Position numbers and translations under genes: made by a program. From Candidatus Bipolaricaulota bacterium (lineage in GTDB: Bacteria; Bipolaricaulota; Bipolaricaulia; Bipolaricaulales; Bipolaricaulaceae), in the NCBI GenBank assembly GCA_014360945.1, contig JACIWM010000052.1:1-8054 (forward strand): a DNA stretch of 8,054 nucleotides, written 5' to 3'. The notes under the pieces were generated by a model. The model saw nothing but the letters and a program-made list of their open reading frames with translations. It searched no databases and was not told the DNA's origin. Shown here piece by piece: positions 5,335-8,054 of the stretch (its first letter is position 1; every line of letters begins with the position of its first letter).

Positions 5335-7278
5335 TTAATCACCATATTTGGAATATTCGAGGGCTCTTTTAACTATGATTTCACGGTATTCTCTGGGCAG
5401 GTCTTTGAAGTATGTGCTGAAACCCCAGACACGGACTATGAGGTCTGGGAAAAGCTCAGGGTTTTTAAGGGCTTTGAGGAGTACGTTAGGGTCGAGGACG
5501 TTAACCTGGATTTGCATAACACCTTTCATGATGGCTGTTTTAATAAGGCCTATGAATTTTTGGGGTATGTGATCCATTAATGATTTTTCTATTATGATAT
5601 CGACTACTCCGCCATTGTATGCTTTGGAGTAGTTAAGTTCTGAGGCGAAGTTGAATATTTCTGTATATGACATGTTTGCTGTGAATTTTATTGGTGATAT
5701 GTTGACTCCCAGAGGTTCTCTTGCGAGTCTGCCGTCGAATGATGCTCCTGTGGATTCGCCTTCTGTAAGGTAACTTGGCGAGCTTAAACCAAACTTGTAT
5801 TTTCCTCTTAATTTTTCATGTAACATTGATATTATCTTGTTTGTAAGTTTTATAACCTCTGGTTCGTCCATCCCATATTTAAGGTTTTTATTTTCAAGTT
5901 CGAATCTTAGGCTTTTATAGGATTTGAAGTTATCTTTGAGTATATTGAGTATTTCTTGGGTTTTTATCCTTTTTTTGTCATAGCATAATCTTTTTATGTT
6001 GAGGAGTGAATTGATGAGGTTGCCCATGCCCACAGTGAGCATGCCGTTGATATTGTAGCGTGCTCCGCCATGTGCTATGTCTTTAGCATTTTCTAGGGAG
6101 TCGGGGAAAAATAGTGATAAAAGGGGGGATGGTTCAACTTTTAATGATTCTATGGCATCTATGGTCTCATCGATGTATTTGTTGAGTGATTCTTGGTATG
6201 CTTCAAGGAGTTCTTCAAAACTGCCACTGAAACCATTAAGAGCATGTTCTAAGGGTTTTAGGAGGTTTATATTCGCTAGATTGTTCTGGTCGGCGGATTT
6301 TCCAGGTATTAGCGGTTCCCAGCAAGCTGATGTTGAATAATCCTGAGCGTCTGTTTTATCATAATATTCTTGTAAACTTTTTATGATGACTTCATCATTA
6401 GAAAATAGAGGGTATCCAAGACCTTTCTTGAGGCATTTGTAACTAAGCTCCCATATATCATCTGGTGTATTCCTGTTTACTCGCAATACAATTTTGGGGT
6501 CTGGAAGTCCCAACTCCATCATAGCCTCGAGGAATATGCGTGTAAGTTCATTATATTCCCCACCAAGGACTATAACTTGTCCAGTGTCGCCTGGGAGGAC
6601 ATTACTCTTAAATTTGTAATATTTGGATAATGAACTTATAAATTCTTTTATAAGCTCTTTTGATTTATCATAATCTTCATAGTATGGTTCTAGTATCTTA
6701 TCAAGCCTACCGAGGCCTATGAGGTGATGCCCATACATCCAGAGGAGGGAGTTTATGAATAATATTGATTGTAGAGCCTCTTCAAGGGAACTTGCAGGTT
6801 CGAGTGGAACTTTTCCAAGGATACTTGAAAGCTCTTTTGATTCTTTTATGCACCTCTTCCTATAAAATTTCACAGCCTCAAGACTCTTTTTAAGACATTT
6901 GAGGTAACCATCTTTATTCTTTAATTTTTCATCTATTATTTTCTCTATCCCATCGAGTCCTTTTTCTAGGAGCATTGAATAGTCGACTGTAAGGTTTCCA
7001 AGTCTCCTATAACCTGGATATTCAATGACATGTAAACGCGTATCTATACTATAAAAAAACCTTTCACCGGGAGTGAAATAAATCTTGGCACTTTTACATA
7101 CTTTTTCGAGCTGTTCCACCCTTCTTTCTATCATGTTTTCTTTTCGAGAATGTATGAATTTGGTTCTAAGTGCGGTTTGAAGAAATGCACTCCTATCCCT
7201 TTGATAGATGGTATAATATGCTTTAAGGTAAGGTGAAAATGGGGTTTTTCCCAAAAGATTTATTAAGGATTCTTTCAT
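5335..7278 (-). CDS. Glycyl radical enzyme, compact 'PFL2-like', substrate unknown
   Basis: The protein has 647 residues, ATG 7278 to TAA 5337-5335, with GGAG (7286-7283) 4 nt before the start. The C-terminal glycyl radical motif is RVWGFSTYF (616-624), with G619 as the expected radical site, and the active-site loop is STSACWEPLIPGKS (315-328), with C319 as the thiyl residue and E321 at Cys+2. Other family landmarks are GLGRLDKILEPYYEDY (188-203), LPDPKIVLRVNRNTP (258-272), GYPLFSNDE (288-296), HGGARYNINGMLTVGMGN (403-420) and GASFDGRLAREPLGVNISP (511-529). It lacks the Cys-Cys pair of true pyruvate formate-lyase; Cys-x-Glu is typical of glycerol/propanediol dehydratases, choline and other C-X lyases and hydroxyphenylacetate decarboxylase. 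It is about 100-200 residues shorter than those, mainly at the N-terminus. Existing 'formate acetyltransferase 2' labels for such proteins should not be trusted. It lies between the flippase and its activase in a polysaccharide operon. Confidence 0.93.
   Translation of the reverse strand: MKESLINLLGKTPFSPYLKAYYTIYQRDRSAFLQTALRTKFIHSRKENMIERRVEQLEKVCKSAKIYFTPGERFFYSIDTRLHVIEYPGYRRLGNLTVDYSMLLEKGLDGIEKIIDEKLKNKDGYLKCLKKSLEAVKFYRKRCIKESKELSSILGKVPLEPASSLEEALQSILFINSLLWMYGHHLIGLGRLDKILEPYYEDYDKSKELIKEFISSLSKYYKFKSNVLPGDTGQVIVLGGEYNELTRIFLEAMMELGLPDPKIVLRVNRNTPDDIWELSYKCLKKGLGYPLFSNDEVIIKSLQEYYDKTDAQDYSTSACWEPLIPGKSADQNNLANINLLKPLEHALNGFSGSFEELLEAYQESLNKYIDETIDAIESLKVEPSPLLSLFFPDSLENAKDIAHGGARYNINGMLTVGMGNLINSLLNIKRLCYDKKRIKTQEILNILKDNFKSYKSLRFELENKNLKYGMDEPEVIKLTNKIISMLHEKLRGKYKFGLSSPSYLTEGESTGASFDGRLAREPLGVNISPIKFTANMSYTEIFNFASELNYSKAYNGGVVDIIIEKSLMDHIPQKFIGLIKTAIMKGVMQIQVNVLDPNVLLKALKNPELFPDLIVRVWGFSTYFKDLPREYREIIVKRALEYSKYGD
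5338..5343 (-). promoter_or_regulatory. Ribosome-binding site supporting a TTG start
   Basis: GGTGAT (5343-5338, - strand) encodes the last Gly-Asp codons of the glycyl radical enzyme and is a perfect match to the archaeal anti-Shine-Dalgarno sequence, 5 nt before the TTG at 5332. It indicates translational coupling of the activase to the enzyme. No ATG lies near enough to compete, and the TTG gives the expected N-terminus. Confidence 0.65.
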
Positions 7279-8054
7279 AACACTCCCATCCTTTTAAGTA
7301 TGATATATTCTATGATCCCAATAAATATTTCCGTTGCAACAACTGCAATAGCCGCGCCTAAAGACCCCACAACAAGGACAAGGCCTATAAGTAGTCCAAG
7401 ATGCACTATCCCTGCAAAAAGAACTATCCTCGTAAACTTTTCTTTATAACCAAAGGAGACAAGACCCTGAATACCAAGAATATTATTCACTCCTATAGCA
7501 AAAATAATAAATACCAGCACTTGGAGTAGAGGAATACTCTCAATATACAATGGACCTGCGAGTAGCCTTATTATGAGTGGCGCGGCAAATACCAAAAGAA
7601 TAGAAAATATGAACGTCACTATGCCTATTATGATAACCATCTTTTTCAGTTCCATCTTGGCACGTTCACGATCCTCCGCTTGTATCCTTGAAAAATAAGG
7701 GTATATGGCCTGGCCAATAGGGGATATTAGGCCTTGTAGGGCTCTTGTTATGTCCTCTGCCACGGCATAATACCCTAATGTAGTATTATTGACGAGTAGG
7801 CCTAGTATGAATCTGTTTGATGTTGTGTAGAGGCTTATAGCCAATGTAGATATGAAAAGGTGCCATCCCTCGACAAGTTGCCTTTTAATATCTTGGAGTT
7901 TAGGCTTCAAGAATTTAACTTTAAATTCCTTTCTTACTATATGTTGGCTGTATACTCCCACAACTATAAAACCTATAGAATTTACGAGTGGCACATAGAG
8001 ATAATCTTTAGGGCCTCTTACAATTATGAATATGAGTGCGGTGTAGATGAGCGA
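7275..8054 (-). CDS. Wzx-type polysaccharide flippase, C-terminal part (5'-truncated by window edge)
   Basis: The frame is open to the right edge, giving the last 259 residues of a protein usually 410-480 long; the GTG at 7994 is internal, since the residues before it (FIIVRGPKDYLYVPLVNSIG) form a conserved PF01943-type segment. The family moves undecaprenyl/dolichyl-linked oligosaccharides from the cytoplasmic to the outer face of the membrane. Hydrophobic spans, numbered from the edge, are at about 1-12, 21-36, 65-87, 139-163, 173-198, 208-229 and 231-253, with a charged loop (about 122-137) typical of the mid-protein cytoplasmic loop. The signature YYAVAEDITRALQGLISPIGQAIYPYFSR stretch lies before that loop. 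Its TGA (7277-7275) overlaps the ATG of the glycyl radical enzyme as ATGA, so the two are translationally coupled. Function as a flippase is a family assignment; the cargo is unknown. Confidence 0.92.
   Translation of the reverse strand, partial: SLIYTALIFIIVRGPKDYLYVPLVNSIGFIVVGVYSQHIVRKEFKVKFLKPKLQDIKRQLVEGWHLFISTLAISLYTTSNRFILGLLVNNTTLGYYAVAEDITRALQGLISPIGQAIYPYFSRIQAEDRERAKMELKKMVIIIGIVTFIFSILLVFAAPLIIRLLAGPLYIESIPLLQVLVFIIFAIGVNNILGIQGLVSFGYKEKFTRIVLFAGIVHLGLLIGLVLVVGSLGAAIAVVATEIFIGIIEYIILKRMGVL

Noticed and set aside
6077..6340. 87-codon + strand open frame within the glycyl radical enzyme gene
   Set aside because: It is antisense to the active-site region of a clearly conserved enzyme and lacks family features.
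5335..7278. Annotation as pyruvate formate-lyase
   Set aside because: The Cys-Cys catalytic pair is absent and replaced by Ala-Cys-Trp-Glu, so CoA-dependent pyruvate cleavage is not supported.
1..8054. CRISPR array, tRNA, rRNA or transposase
   Set aside because: No regularly spaced repeats, cloverleaf-like sequences or transposase motifs were seen on either strand.

Overview
The window looks like part of an archaeal cell-surface polysaccharide locus, most likely from a methanogen of the Methanobacteriales (Methanothermobacter-like). The basis is inference: A+T-rich DNA, arginine mostly as AGA/AGG, frequent ATA codons, GGTGAT/GGAG ribosome-binding sites with ATG, GTG and TTG starts, and a 'pyruvate formate-lyase 2'-like glycyl radical enzyme with its activase beside UDP-galactopyranose mutase. 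From memory, and unchecked, Methanothermobacter thermautotrophicus has a comparable neighbourhood.

Layout. The left edge holds the 3' part of a family-4 type glycosyltransferase on the + strand (1-876). After a 179-bp convergent intergenic spacer with a hairpin, a direct repeat and T-runs for both strands, everything else is on the - strand. Reading in the direction of transcription (right to left): the C-terminal part of a Wzx-type flippase (from the right edge to 7275), a compact glycyl radical enzyme (7278-5335), its radical-SAM activating enzyme (5332-4460), UDP-galactopyranose mutase glf (4442-3299, with a +1 frameshift at 3715-3719), a GT2 glycosyltransferase (3302-2358), and after a 153-bp gap a second GT-B glycosyltransferase (2204-1056). 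The first five overlap or nearly touch (ATGA overlaps at 7275-7278 and 3299-3302, a 2-nt gap at 5333-5334, a 17-nt gap before glf), so they are almost certainly one transcription unit.

How the genes may work together. Glf makes UDP-galactofuranose, the GT2 enzyme is a good candidate for the galactofuranosyl (or similar) transferase that uses it, the two GT-B enzymes add other sugars, and the Wzx protein flips the lipid-linked oligosaccharide across the membrane. The unexplained part is the glycyl radical enzyme/activase pair, translationally coupled in the middle of this set. Its active-site motif (Cys-Trp-Glu-Pro) lacks the Cys-Cys pair of true pyruvate formate-lyase, and its Cys-x-Glu spacing resembles eliminase-type glycyl radical enzymes, so radical modification of a sugar, polyol or lipid-carrier building block is a possible but unproven role.

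Other points for a second look are the single-base frameshift that splits an otherwise perfectly conserved glf, and a sharp flip of GC skew and codon preference inside the GT2 gene near position 3150, which suggests a recombination boundary.
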